Shown here: positions 1 to 7,794 of the stretch, one piece after another
Layout of the letters: each line of letters starts with the position of its first letter
How positions within the stretch are numbered: position 1 is the first letter of the stretch
DNA from: Micavibrio sp.
GTDB lineage: Bacteria; Patescibacteriota; Minisyncoccia; Moranbacterales; GCA-2747515
Direction of reading: 5' to 3'
NCBI GenBank assembly: GCA_020718085.1
Contig: DYDB01000009.1
Span: 1 to 46,394 of the forward strand
Length of the DNA stretch: 46,394 nt
The notes under the pieces: generated by a model
What the model was told of the DNA's origin: nothing
Seen by the model: the letters and a program-made list of their open reading frames with translations, nothing else
Databases searched by the model: none
Program-made: the position numbers and the translations under genes

Positions 1-3000
1 TGTGACTTTTCCTGGATCTGTGGTTGTCCCTATTTGTACTGTGGTATTGCTGTCAGATATGTCAAAGCAATCCATGGAGAGGGTTTCTTGGACTTCTACG
101 TTTATGTTTAGGGGGAGATCTCCTGTTGCTTGGTGAACGCCGTTAATTGTGTAGATGGTTGCGTGGTTTGTTTGGAAGGTACATTGTCCGTTTGTGACTG
201 TGCAGGTTCCGTGTGTGTTCCATGTTTCTTCTCCTTCGTTTTGATAGAGGATGTCTAAAGTTTGGTTGTTGAAGGCTTGTCCGATACTCACTGTGAGTGT
301 GACAAATTGTGAGAAACTTAATTGTTCATTGGGGATCCCTATTTGTACTGCGGCTCTACTGGTTGGTTGGTCTTGTCTTGTTTGTTGTGTGACATTTGTT
401 GCTGTGAAGTTTTGGAAGTTGAAAGATCCGTCACCTGTGATCGTGGTGTTTTCGGGGAAAAGTGCATTGAAGATGGAATCTTGTACTGTGACATTTACTG
501 TTGTTTGTACTTCTTGTGCGTTTGTGAGGGATCCTTGTTCTACTGTGATGTAGCCGTCATTTACGACGTCTGTGATACTCGCAGGATCCGGATTCACGAT
601 AATGATCTCTTCTTGCAATGTGGTAAATGACAATTCCTCCCCATATGTTGTACCTGCGGAGTTTGTGGCCTTTGCTCTCACGTAATATGTGGTGTTGGGG
701 GTGAGGTTTGTGATCTGACAACTGTATGCACCGACACCACCTGATCCCACAGTACATTCAACAGGGTTTGCATAGTTATTACTGATCGAGGTAAGCTGCA
801 TTGAACGAACAGCATTTTCTCCACCTGCAGATACAACGATGCCATTCACTGTTACTTGATATTGTGAAATATCTGACGTTTGTTGTGTAGTTATTTGTGG
901 AAGATCGACCAGTGTATATGTGATAGAGACATCTTCCAGTGTTGGCGTATCTAATCCGTTGGCTGAGCTGAGAAATGCTCTGTATTGGAAAAATTGATCG
1001 TCAATTTGATCTCTCTGTACATCATCGATCACCTCATTACCTGAAGGATCCGTAAAATATGTTGTAGAGTCGCAACTGCCAGTGATATTATCATTCGGAC
1101 CACACCATGGACCCCATACACTTCCATCACCTGATGTTCGCAATTGAAATTGGATATCTGTATTCATTGGAAGAATTTCTGCCCATTGAATTTTAGATAT
1201 TATAACATTACTCGCCTGCGTATCGTAAGAACTCGACGTAAGAGCCTGAAACGCTGGATGATAAAAAGTGATATCATGGAAAACTGGTGTGATTGCACCA
1301 TTCGTCGTAAAGAGGTTAATACGATATTGCACATATCGATTACCCGACAAGATGCTAATATCACCTCCAGAGATTACACCTGTTTGCCATGCAGTCCACG
1401 ACCCATCAGGAGTTGCCACATTTCCCCCACGAACATCCACCGTGAGCGATTGTCCATTAAGTGTTGCGTTATATGTAAGTGTGGTAAAGTTCAAAATCTG
1501 CCCCACATCTATGGTCGGTGATGTATATGTCCCGGAAGAAGCGTATGCCGTCGATGCATTTTGGATAGACACAAATCCCGCCATACCATCCTGTCCATTA
1601 AAAGATGCACCTCCAGCACTCACACCTTTATTTCCACCATTTGCAGTGACAGAACCATTATTTATTACGGAATATCCCTTGATCACAATGCCTCCACCAC
1701 TTCCACCAGCAGCACCACCGCCATTGCCAGGACAACCACCGCCATCACCACCATTGGCATTGATGACTCCCGTGTTACCAATTGTGATCGTATCTGAAAC
1801 CTCTAATTTAAAATATCCACCACCTGCACCGCCGCCACCACCACCTGCATATTGAAAAGGCGAACTACCCGCACCACCGCCACCTCCAGCACCTGAGTAT
1901 AAGATTGTACCAGCAGAACCAGCACTACCACCGCCAGAGCTATATATGCCTCCAGCGCCACCGCCAGTGCCACTCGTACCAGCATTTCCAGCATTTCCAG
2001 CGTATCCGGCATTTCCCCCTCCTCCACCAGATCCACCACCAGCGATACCTATTCCACCAGCGCCACCTTGGCTTATGCCATTTCCAGAGATACCATCACC
2101 GCCCTTTAAGAGAATTGTACCATTAATAGTTACTGCACCCGTTGCCTTAATGATCAATGGTGAAACACCTGTAATATTTACAATGGCACCAGAGCCTACA
2201 TTGAATGTTGTGTAGTTATGTGTTCCCGCGGCCAAATTACATGTGCCACTATCACAACTATATGCACCTTCCGCACCAGTGCCACCATCTACAGATGATT
2301 GCAAAAGTTCAATATTTGCACCAGAACCCAATCCTGATATAACGCTATCAGAAAAAGTTCCAGAAGAAAAATCCACATCATTTGTCAACATCGTTGATGT
2401 TGACATGTTCATGGAGCCACTGTACGTGATCACCATATCATCAAGTAATGGTGTCACGCTGTCATTTGTCGTTGATAAACTAGCTGCAATATCAAAAGTT
2501 CCCGGCACAAAACCGCCTGAAGCAAGCCAATCAGATTGGGATATGCTCTCCAAGATATTTTTGGGCATGCCATTTGTCTCAATGTTTTCCACAGTTGACA
2601 CGTGCCATGATGTGCCATCCCAATATTTCCATGTTGTTCTGCTATCAAAGGAAACGAGATATTTTATATTAGTGTTGTCAGGCGTTGTTTGCGCGACAGT
2701 GATGTCAGAGATGGCACTCCAAGATGATGTGTTCTTCTGAGAATTATTTGTTGTTGTGATGTAATAGGGTGTTGTTGGGTAAGCTGAAGCTAAAGGATAT
2801 TTCACAATAACAATACCAGATCCACCATTAGCGCCTGGAAGCACTCCATCATAATATCCACCGCCACCGCCACCGCCACCAGTGTTTGTCGCTCCATTGG
2901 TTGCTGCAGTTGTATTAATATAACTTCCATTACCGCCGCCACCTGCACCACCTGCACCACCTGTTTTAATGCCGCCATAATTACCGCCACCGCCGCCACC

Positions 3001-4029
3001 GCCGCCTGCATAGGTTACAACAACACCAGAAATTGAGGATGTCATTCCAGATCCGCCATCACCACCTGATGTGGATGTATGCGCTTGACCTGTTGCGCCA
3101 GCACCGCCACCGCCACCACTTGCACACTCTGTATACACATTTGAATTTCCTCCTGCATTTCCCTGTCCGGAAGTACCCGCACCTCCCGTTGTCCCAGTTG
3201 CACCATTATTTCCGCCGCCGCCGCCAGAACCGCCACTTGCACCCACAACTGCGCCGCCGCCACTATTTCCACCGCCGCCGCCACCACCGATAGAAGTTAT
3301 CGTATCAAACACTGAATTTTGACCATTACCCGCAGGACTAGATGAGTATGATGTAAGTCCGGAACCTCCACTTCCCACAGTAACGGCATATGTATTTCCA
3401 GAGATCACAGTATAACCAGAACCTGATCTAAAGCCACCGCCACCACCTCCACCACCTACTGATGCAGCCCCTCCACCACCTCCAGCCACAACTAAATACT
3501 CAACAGTAGTATTCCCTGCTGGCACAAACGTACCACTCGAAGTAAATGTGTGGACAGCATATCCATCAGGATATGCTGGAGATGTTCGCGGATTCACTCC
3601 ATTAGCATCAACATAAGTTATATTTCCTCCCATGCCCACAGCACTGCCTCCTCCATGCAAAGCTAAGGACCCATTGCCAAAATCCGTCCCATTAGCCGCA
3701 TCTTGTTGAACATATTCCGCTTCCGTATTGAAGTCTATATGTGTTGTTCCTTCGGGGTGCGTAAGTTGCAAATCTGTTCCACCGTTTGCAATAAATGCAT
3801 AAGAATTTTTTGTTGCATATTGATCCCATCCTGTTTGATCACTTGCATGTATTGCGGTGTTTAAAGTTTGTCCACCACCCCAATCAGATTGTGTGAAAAC
3901 AAAATTCACACTGCGCACATCGTGCGATGAAATAAAGAATTGTGTGATCAGAGAAAAGATCGTCAGACTAGCACAAATTACTGTAAATCTCTTTCTTTTT
4001 TTAATAAAAGAGAAAATATTATGATGCAT
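1..4029 (-). CDS. Giant Gly-rich / FN3 surface protein, C-terminus outside window
   Basis: The minus-strand frame from the ATG at 4027-4029 is open to base 1 (1343 codons, no stop), so the 3' end is missing. Visible order: a basic N-terminus followed by one hydrophobic segment (about residues 10-30; signal peptide or anchor); a glycine-rich module opening with a VHTFTSSGTF...LVVAGGGG pattern typical of the bacterial Gly-rich domain; a Ser/Thr-rich beta region; a second Gly-rich block; and an FN3-like domain encoded around 610-900 (LTPNTTYYVRAKATNSAG). It is likely exported and displayed on the cell surface. Codon use in the Gly blocks (GGT/GGC/GGA tracts) produces the CCACCGCC-like runs seen on the plus strand. 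No enzymatic motif is visible. The start is chosen because it directly precedes the signal-like segment; there is no clear Shine-Dalgarno site. Confidence 0.85.
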   Translation of the reverse strand, partial: MHHNIFSFIKKRKRFTVICASLTIFSLITQFFISSHDVRSVNFVFTQSDWGGGQTLNTAIHASDQTGWDQYATKNSYAFIANGGTDLQLTHPEGTTHIDFNTEAEYVQQDAANGTDFGNGSLALHGGGSAVGMGGNITYVDANGVNPRTSPAYPDGYAVHTFTSSGTFVPAGNTTVEYLVVAGGGGGAASVGGGGGGGGFRSGSGYTVISGNTYAVTVGSGGSGLTSYSSSPAGNGQNSVFDTITSIGGGGGGGNSGGGAVVGASGGSGGGGGNNGATGTTGGAGTSGQGNAGGNSNVYTECASGGGGGAGATGQAHTSTSGGDGGSGMTSSISGVVVTYAGGGGGGGGNYGGIKTGGAGGAGGGGNGSYINTTAATNGATNTGGGGGGGGYYDGVLPGANGGSGIVIVKYPLASAYPTTPYYITTTNNSQKNTSSWSAISDITVAQTTPDNTNIKYLVSFDSRTTWKYWDGTSWHVSTVENIETNGMPKNILESISQSDWLASGGFVPGTFDIAASLSTTNDSVTPLLDDMVITYSGSMNMSTSTMLTNDVDFSSGTFSDSVISGLGSGANIELLQSSVDGGTGAEGAYSCDSGTCNLAAGTHNYTTFNVGSGAIVNITGVSPLIIKATGAVTINGTILLKGGDGISGNGISQGGAGGIGIAGGGSGGGGGNAGYAGNAGNAGTSGTGGGAGGIYSSGGGSAGSAGTILYSGAGGGGGAGSSPFQYAGGGGGGAGGGYFKLEVSDTITIGNTGVINANGGDGGGCPGNGGGAAGGSGGGIVIKGYSVINNGSVTANGGNKGVSAGGASFNGQDGMAGFVSIQNASTAYASSGTYTSPTIDVGQILNFTTLTYNATLNGQSLTVDVRGGNVATPDGSWTAWQTGVISGGDISILSGNRYVQYRINLFTTNGAITPVFHDITFYHPAFQALTSSSYDTQASNVIISKIQWAEILPMNTDIQFQLRTSGDGSVWGPWCGPNDNITGSCDSTTYFTDPSGNEVIDDVQRDQIDDQFFQYRAFLSSANGLDTPTLEDVSITYTLVDLPQITTQQTSDISQYQVTVNGIVVSAGGENAVRSMQLTSISNNYANPVECTVGSGGVGAYSCQITNLTPNTTYYVRAKATNSAGTTYGEELSFTTLQEEIIIVNPDPASITDVVNDGYITVEQGSLTNAQEVQTTVNVTVQDSIFNALFPENTTITGDGSFNFQNFTATNVTQQTRQDQPTSRAAVQIGIPNEQLSFSQFVTLTVSIGQAFNNQTLDILYQNEGEETWNTHGTCTVTNGQCTFQTNHATIYTINGVHQATGDLPLNINVEVQETLSMDCFDISDSNTTVQIGTTTDPGKVT

Positions 4030-4347
4030 ATTTTTTTGTTTTATTTTTATATCCCGAATCAACAACAGATTAAGAAATACTCTTCGATCTTACATTGATT
4101 GCACTATTTGATTTCACATATCATAGGCAATCAATTACTTATGTTTTACGCAGTTCTTTTTATCTTTTGTTGTTAATTGTATTATAACACAAAATATATC
4201 TTATGTACTACGTATATATCTGTGGATAAACACGAAGTCCGTTATGACGAACAGTCTTCATGTTCTCAATTCCGTCAGGATTCCACACTTCGATCACAAC
4301 AAAACGAATTTATTGAACATTGCTGTGTTTTTGGAAGAGCTATTTAC
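4030..4347. other. Intergenic region without a convincing gene
   Basis: This AT-rich gap lies between the start of the giant surface gene and the end of mnmA, both on the minus strand. It holds one good -10 box for the surface gene. The plus-strand frame that crosses it runs antisense into mnmA and has no ribosome site, so it is not called. Confidence 0.6.
4181..4189 (-). promoter_or_regulatory. Extended -10 promoter for the giant surface gene
   Basis: On the minus strand this reads TGTTATAAT, a consensus -10 with the TGn extension. No good -35 lies 16-18 bp upstream, which is usual for extended -10 promoters. It would give a leader of about 145 nt before the ATG at 4029. Confidence 0.4.
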
Positions 4348-5400
4348 TTACACGATCACCCCACCACCAAGACATTTTTGATTATCATAAAAAACCGCAT
4401 ATTGGCCGGGCGTAATCCCTTGATCTTTTTGTGTGAGTTGCACATGTACCACAGTCTCATTTTTTTGCGTGACTCTGCAATCATAAAAAATTTCACTATG
4501 ACGTAATTTCACCCGCAAATTCTCTTTTTCTGGCATATCACTGATCCAATTTATATCTTGAACATCACATGTATCTCTGCGCTGATCTGCACCCGTGTAT
4601 CCATGTGTCACATATACGATATTTTTTTTCACATCTTTATCACACACATACCACGGACCATTGTTTATATCGATTCCGCGACGTTGTCCGATTGTGTAAA
4701 AATAAAATCCATCATGTTCTCCAAGTTCTTTCCCTGATTCTTTCTCCACAAAGACACCAGACTGCACACCCAAGTGCGCTTTTACAAAATCATGAAATGA
4801 AATTTTTCCCAAAAAACAGATCCCCTGTGAATCTTTGCGCTTCGCTGTTGCAAGCTTGTGTTTTTCTGCATACGCACGCACCTCGTTTTTTTGCATGTGA
4901 CCGATCGGAAAAAGTGCTCGCTGCAACTGTTCCTGTCGCATAAGTGCAAGAAAATACGTTTGATCTTTTACCGGATCCGGTGCACACATGAGATCTACCA
5001 ACCCATCCGCTCTTTCCACGATCTGTGCATAGTGTCCCGTTGCGATCTTGTCATATTTTGCACCATATTTTTCATAGAACGCACCAAATTTCACTTCACG
5101 ATTGCATAACATATCGGGATTTGGCGTCAGTCCGTTTTTTACCGCATTGATCGTATAGCGCACAACATGCTCATGATACTCCTTTTGGAGCGGCACCACA
5201 TACAATGGCACATCACATTGTGCACATACCTTTTCCGCATATGACAGATCCTCTTCCCATGGGCAAGAACCCAAAAAAGACATCTCATCTTCCAACCAGA
5301 TCTTGAGATAATATGCATCGATATCATGTCCCGCCTGCCTCAACATATGCAACACAACGGAGCTATCCACACCACCACTTATTAGTACGGCAATTTTCAT
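4348..5400 (-). CDS. mnmA: tRNA-uridine 2-sulfurtransferase MnmA
   Basis: MnmA thiolates U34 of tRNA-Glu, -Gln and -Lys in the cytosol using ATP and a persulfide donor. The 350-residue product is near the usual length of about 360-370. It has the PP-loop SGGVDSS at residues 8-14, the nucleophile region NPDMLCNREVKF with Cys99, the second catalytic cysteine in DSQGICFLG (Cys195), the GHYA segment near 122, and a C-terminal beta-barrel ending in a GGG motif. Two probable substrates, tRNA-Glu(TTC) and a tRNA-Lys gene, are in this window, although the Lys gene present here has CTT. The start ATG at 5398-5400 gives the canonical N-terminus. No Shine-Dalgarno site is visible. The dus gene and a small membrane gene lie upstream on the same strand, separated by a palindromic element. 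Confidence 0.95.
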   Translation of the reverse strand: MKIAVLISGGVDSSVVLHMLRQAGHDIDAYYLKIWLEDEMSFLGSCPWEEDLSYAEKVCAQCDVPLYVVPLQKEYHEHVVRYTINAVKNGLTPNPDMLCNREVKFGAFYEKYGAKYDKIATGHYAQIVERADGLVDLMCAPDPVKDQTYFLALMRQEQLQRALFPIGHMQKNEVRAYAEKHKLATAKRKDSQGICFLGKISFHDFVKAHLGVQSGVFVEKESGKELGEHDGFYFYTIGQRRGIDINNGPWYVCDKDVKKNIVYVTHGYTGADQRRDTCDVQDINWISDMPEKENLRVKLRHSEIFYDCRVTQKNETVVHVQLTQKDQGITPGQYAVFYDNQKCLGGGVIV

Positions 5401-5432
5401 ATAAAGTTATTCAGTAAAAATATTTTATTTAT

Positions 5433-5557
5433 ATAGAACTTACGCATTTGAATGCAGTTCGATGAAAACGCGAGAAGCGGAGTAAATCGTATGTAGACAT
5501 ACGATGTCGAGCATCGGAACGTTTGACGAAGAAATGCGTCAAACGCGTAAGTTCTAT
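5433..5557. repeat. Multi-hairpin palindromic element (cloverleaf-like)
   Basis: A perfect 13-bp inverted repeat, ATAGAACTTACGC at 5433-5445 and its complement at 5545-5557, bounds the unit. Inside are a long arm (GTTCGATG 5457-5464 with CATCGGAAC 5512-5520, one bulge) carrying a 9-bp hairpin at 5486-5494/5497-5505; an 8-bp hairpin GTTTGACG 5521-5528 / CGTCAAAC 5537-5544; and a short GCAT/ATGC hairpin at 5444-5455. Almost every base can pair. The right end abuts the stop codon of the 42-codon gene. It could be a MITE/REP-type repeat, a structured RNA between dus and mnmA, or a terminator-like insulator. No transposase is nearby. Confidence 0.75.
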
Positions 5558-5685
5558 TATAATATCGATGGTGAATTCAACAAAGCATCCAACAGTGATT
5601 CATCCAATAGAAATTCCCATAAAAAGGAAAGGATGATCACATAGATCACAACATAGATCGACATTTTGATCAAAAATTTTTTCAT
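5557..5685 (-). CDS. 42-residue single-pass membrane peptide, overlapping dus
   Basis: The ATG at 5683-5685 shares bases with the dus stop codon (ATGA overlap), the usual arrangement for translational coupling. The product starts MKKFLIKM, has one hydrophobic helix at about residues 9-27 (YVVIYVIILSFLW) and a short acidic/Leu tail, and ends at TAA 5557-5559. The positive-inside N-terminus and clean helix suggest a real small membrane protein. I do not recognise a family. Its stop codon coincides with the right end of the palindromic element, so the repeat may have supplied or trimmed the 3' end. Confidence 0.6.
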   Translation of the reverse strand: MKKFLIKMSIYVVIYVIILSFLWEFLLDESLLDALLNSPSIL

Positions 5686-6665
5686 ATTTTTTCTTGTATT
5701 GAATGTTTTTGTAAGAAAGTATGTACGATCTGCTCCACCTCTTGCACATCTTGCGCTTCCATGAGCTTTGCACGCAGATCTCCCGCAAATGGAAATCCGT
5801 TTGCATACGCTTTATAATGCTTTTTCATTATCGCAAAATTCTTCACTCCTGTAAAAAGTTCTATGAACAATTTTGTGTGTTCAACCATTGTTTGCAGTTT
5901 TTTTTCTACAGAGATCACAGGATATGGATCAGAAAAAAACCACGGGTTACCAAAAACTCCCCGCCCAACCATGACACCATCACATCCTGTTTCCTGCACA
6001 CGATCTTTCCCTTCCATGATCGTATGTATATCACCATTGCCCAATAACACTGTTTGCGGTTGCAGACTATTGCGCATCGTCACGATCCGCGACATCAGAT
6101 CCCAATGTGCTGCCACTTTGCTCATCTCTCTCTGCGTACGCAAATGTACTGTCACGGCAGAGAGATCATGTGAAAAAATATGTGGTAGCCATGTGTCAAT
6201 TTCTTCTTTTTTAAATCCAATGCGTGTCTTTACGCTCACTGGTAGATCACCCGCACCAGAAAGCGTTGCATCAATAATATCTTTTGCGCGACCAGGTTCA
6301 CATATAAGTGCCGCACCCGCGCCTTGCTTGATAATATTTTTTTCCGGACAACCCATGTTAATATCGATCCCGTCAAATCCCAACTCGCGACACAACACCG
6401 CCGCCTGTGCAAAGTTTTTTGGTTCAATACCAAATACCTGCGCGACAATTGGATGTTCACTCTCGTCAAACCACAGATGATGCATCAATTTTTCTCGTCC
6501 ATCCGGATGTGCCAAGCCATCCACACTTACAAACTCAGTAAAGATCACATCCGGTCGACTATATTTTGCGATCATACGCCGAAAAGCCGCATCCGTTACA
6601 TCATACATCGGTGCCAGTGCAAAAAAAGGTCGATCCAATTGTGTCCAAAATCCTTTCATGATCAA
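5682..6665 (-). CDS. dus: tRNA-dihydrouridine synthase (Dus family)
   Basis: This FMN- and NADPH-dependent enzyme reduces uridines in the tRNA D-loop. The 327 residues show the TIM-barrel signature of the family: FALAPMYDVTD near 15-25, the catalytic cysteine in NMGCPEKN (Cys106), the VSVKTRIGF strand, a TVHLRTQ segment (usually TVHGRT), LLGNGDI and the FMN-phosphate motif CDGVMVGRGVFGNPWFF. A second in-frame ATG lies two codons downstream (MKGFW), so the start is uncertain by 6 bp. Its stop overlaps the next small gene. The subfamily (DusA, B or C) cannot be settled by eye, though length and motifs are closest to DusB-like bacterial enzymes. Confidence 0.93.
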   Translation of the reverse strand: MIMKGFWTQLDRPFFALAPMYDVTDAAFRRMIAKYSRPDVIFTEFVSVDGLAHPDGREKLMHHLWFDESEHPIVAQVFGIEPKNFAQAAVLCRELGFDGIDINMGCPEKNIIKQGAGAALICEPGRAKDIIDATLSGAGDLPVSVKTRIGFKKEEIDTWLPHIFSHDLSAVTVHLRTQREMSKVAAHWDLMSRIVTMRNSLQPQTVLLGNGDIHTIMEGKDRVQETGCDGVMVGRGVFGNPWFFSDPYPVISVEKKLQTMVEHTKLFIELFTGVKNFAIMKKHYKAYANGFPFAGDLRAKLMEAQDVQEVEQIVHTFLQKHSIQEKI

Positions 6666-6694
6666 TCTTAAAATTTTTCAATTATCATCCTATA

Positions 6695-6723
6695 TATGTA
6701 CACTATATCACACTTTTTTTCAA
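6695..6723 (-). promoter_or_regulatory. Sigma-70 promoter for dus
   Basis: On the minus strand TTGAAA (6718-6723) and TACATA (6695-6700) are separated by 17 bp, about 30 bp upstream of the dus ATG. Confidence 0.45.
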
Positions 6724-6753
6724 GCATCTTTATATTTTTTTTCACATTCTAAC

Positions 6754-6782
6754 TTGACAAAAATGTGTTTTTAATATATAAT
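6754..6782 (+). promoter_or_regulatory. Consensus sigma-70 promoter for the DksA-like operon
   Basis: TTGACA (6754-6759) and TATAAT (6777-6782) with a 17-bp spacer match the consensus at every position. Transcription would start near 6789, giving a leader of about 44 nt. Confidence 0.85.
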
Positions 6783-6813
6783 CCCGCCATATGTAGTACC
6801 TTATTCATTTTTA

Positions 6814-6829
6814 CCAACGTGGAGGTTGG
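6814..6829 (+). promoter_or_regulatory. Shine-Dalgarno site inside a small leader hairpin
   Basis: CCAAC (6814-6818) can pair with GTTGG (6825-6829). The ribosome site GGAGG (6821-6825) sits in the loop and stem edge, 7 nt before the ATG at 6833. Pairing would partly mask it. Confidence 0.4.
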
Positions 6830-6832
6830 CGC

Positions 6833-7204
6833 ATGAACCAAGTTTTTTTAGAAGAGAAGCGAAATGTTATTGGAAGACTGAGAATGGAAGCTCTTGAACT
6901 AACAACTGAGCTATCACGAGCATCTCTCAATCTTGATGCTTGTGAAGGAAGTGATCCTTGCGATCGCTCAGCTTCCGAATCTGCAGTAACTGAAACCATT
7001 GCCAAGCGAAAACAAAGGTGGGGTCGCTTGGCAAAACTTGCAAATTTACTCCCATTATTAGAAGAATGGGATGGCAGATGCGATTCTTGTGGAGATTTTG
7101 ATGTTTCACTAAAACGTGTAGAATCCTCATTAAGTCTCACTTGCGTCACGTGCAAAACAGAAGAAGAGCGAATTGAGCGAATGCAAGGAGGAAAGCATGC
7201 GTAA
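6833..7204 (+). CDS. DksA/TraR-like C4 zinc-finger protein
   Basis: This 123-residue protein has a long helical N-terminal part (about 1-78, with many charged residues) and a C-terminal C4 finger: CDSCG (Cys83, Cys86) and CVTCK (Cys104, Cys107) spaced 17 residues apart, followed by an acidic/basic helix. That layout fits the DksA/TraR family, which binds in the RNA polymerase secondary channel. The DxxDxA tip motif of true DksA is not evident, so function as a ppGpp cofactor is unproven. It has a perfect promoter and an SD at 7 nt, which is unusual here and suggests strong expression. It overlaps the following gene by 8 nt. Confidence 0.6.
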   Translation: MNQVFLEEKRNVIGRLRMEALELTTELSRASLNLDACEGSDPCDRSASESAVTETIAKRKQRWGRLAKLANLLPLLEEWDGRCDSCGDFDVSLKRVESSLSLTCVTCKTEEERIERMQGGKHA

Positions 7205-7670
7205 GATCATTATTGAGTTAGCAGTTGCATTTTCTTCGCATGAGATCGCCAAGATCATCGTGATATGTAACGAAAGAATCTTGCAGGAATACGAGATAAT
7301 TCAGTTCACCAGCATATTTTCCGATTTTTTTGATGTGGGAATTGTCCCTGTGCAAAGAGAATTTGAGCTCACGCTGTTTCCTGTTAAAAAACTGCACGAC
7401 TGCACTTTGCATGAATTTGAAAAACTGTGCGGAAAAATTCACAAGAGATTTTTACTGGATGCACAGAATTTTTTATTGGAGGAAATTGCAATCACTCCGC
7501 TACCTGTTAAACCAATTGATTTACAGAAAATTCACACAAAACAATTGATTGAAAGATCTGCAGAAATTGCGTTTCATGCTCGCCACAAAAAACCACCACA
7601 AGGAGAAGATGCAAAATTTTACAGGAAAATTACACAATTAGCCTGTAAACATCAAAAACGCGTATTTTAA
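7197..7670 (+). CDS. Unknown protein co-transcribed with the DksA-like gene
   Basis: I chose the ATG at 7197 over an upstream in-frame ATG at 7173 because AAGGAGG (7185-7191) lies 5 nt before it. It starts 8 nt inside the previous gene, so the two are probably translationally coupled. The 157-residue product has a hydrophobic N-terminal stretch (IIIELAVAFSSHEIAKIIVIC) that reads more like a beta/alpha core than a membrane helix, and a basic C-terminus (FYRKITQLACKHQKRVF). No signal peptide or known motif is recognised. A strong terminator follows directly. The pairing with a zinc-finger transcription factor hints at regulation, but that is a guess. Confidence 0.7.
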   Translation: MRKIIIELAVAFSSHEIAKIIVICNERILQEYEIIQFTSIFSDFFDVGIVPVQREFELTLFPVKKLHDCTLHEFEKLCGKIHKRFLLDAQNFLLEEIAITPLPVKPIDLQKIHTKQLIERSAEIAFHARHKKPPQGEDAKFYRKITQLACKHQKRVF

Positions 7671-7685
7671 AGGAGTTTTAGGCTT

Positions 7686-7725
7686 AACGCGAGAAAGGGA
7701 TATCACATCCTTTCTCGCGTTTTTT
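7686..7725 (+). terminator. Intrinsic terminator of the DksA-like operon
   Basis: AACGCGAGAAAGG (7686-7698) pairs perfectly with 7709-7721, and the stem runs into a T tract (7720-7725). Confidence 0.9.
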
Positions 7726-7794
7726 CATTACTTGACGTAGAATAAAATAAAAGCACCCTCCAGATTTACAGGATCTTTCTCATTATTTTTTATT

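Noticed and set aside
1268-1855. Pro/Ala-rich plus-strand frame (and similar ones at 1905-2215 and 3033-3293)
   Set aside because: These are antisense reflections of the Gly-rich protein encoded on the minus strand; GGN codons read backwards as Pro/Ala/His runs.
1680-3500. CCACCGCC-type runs that resemble a microsatellite or CRISPR
   Set aside because: No constant repeat and spacer lengths; the runs follow the reading frame as glycine codons. No cas genes are present.
4177-4506. Plus-strand 109-codon frame
   Set aside because: It runs antisense through the end of mnmA, has no ribosome site and no recognisable protein features.
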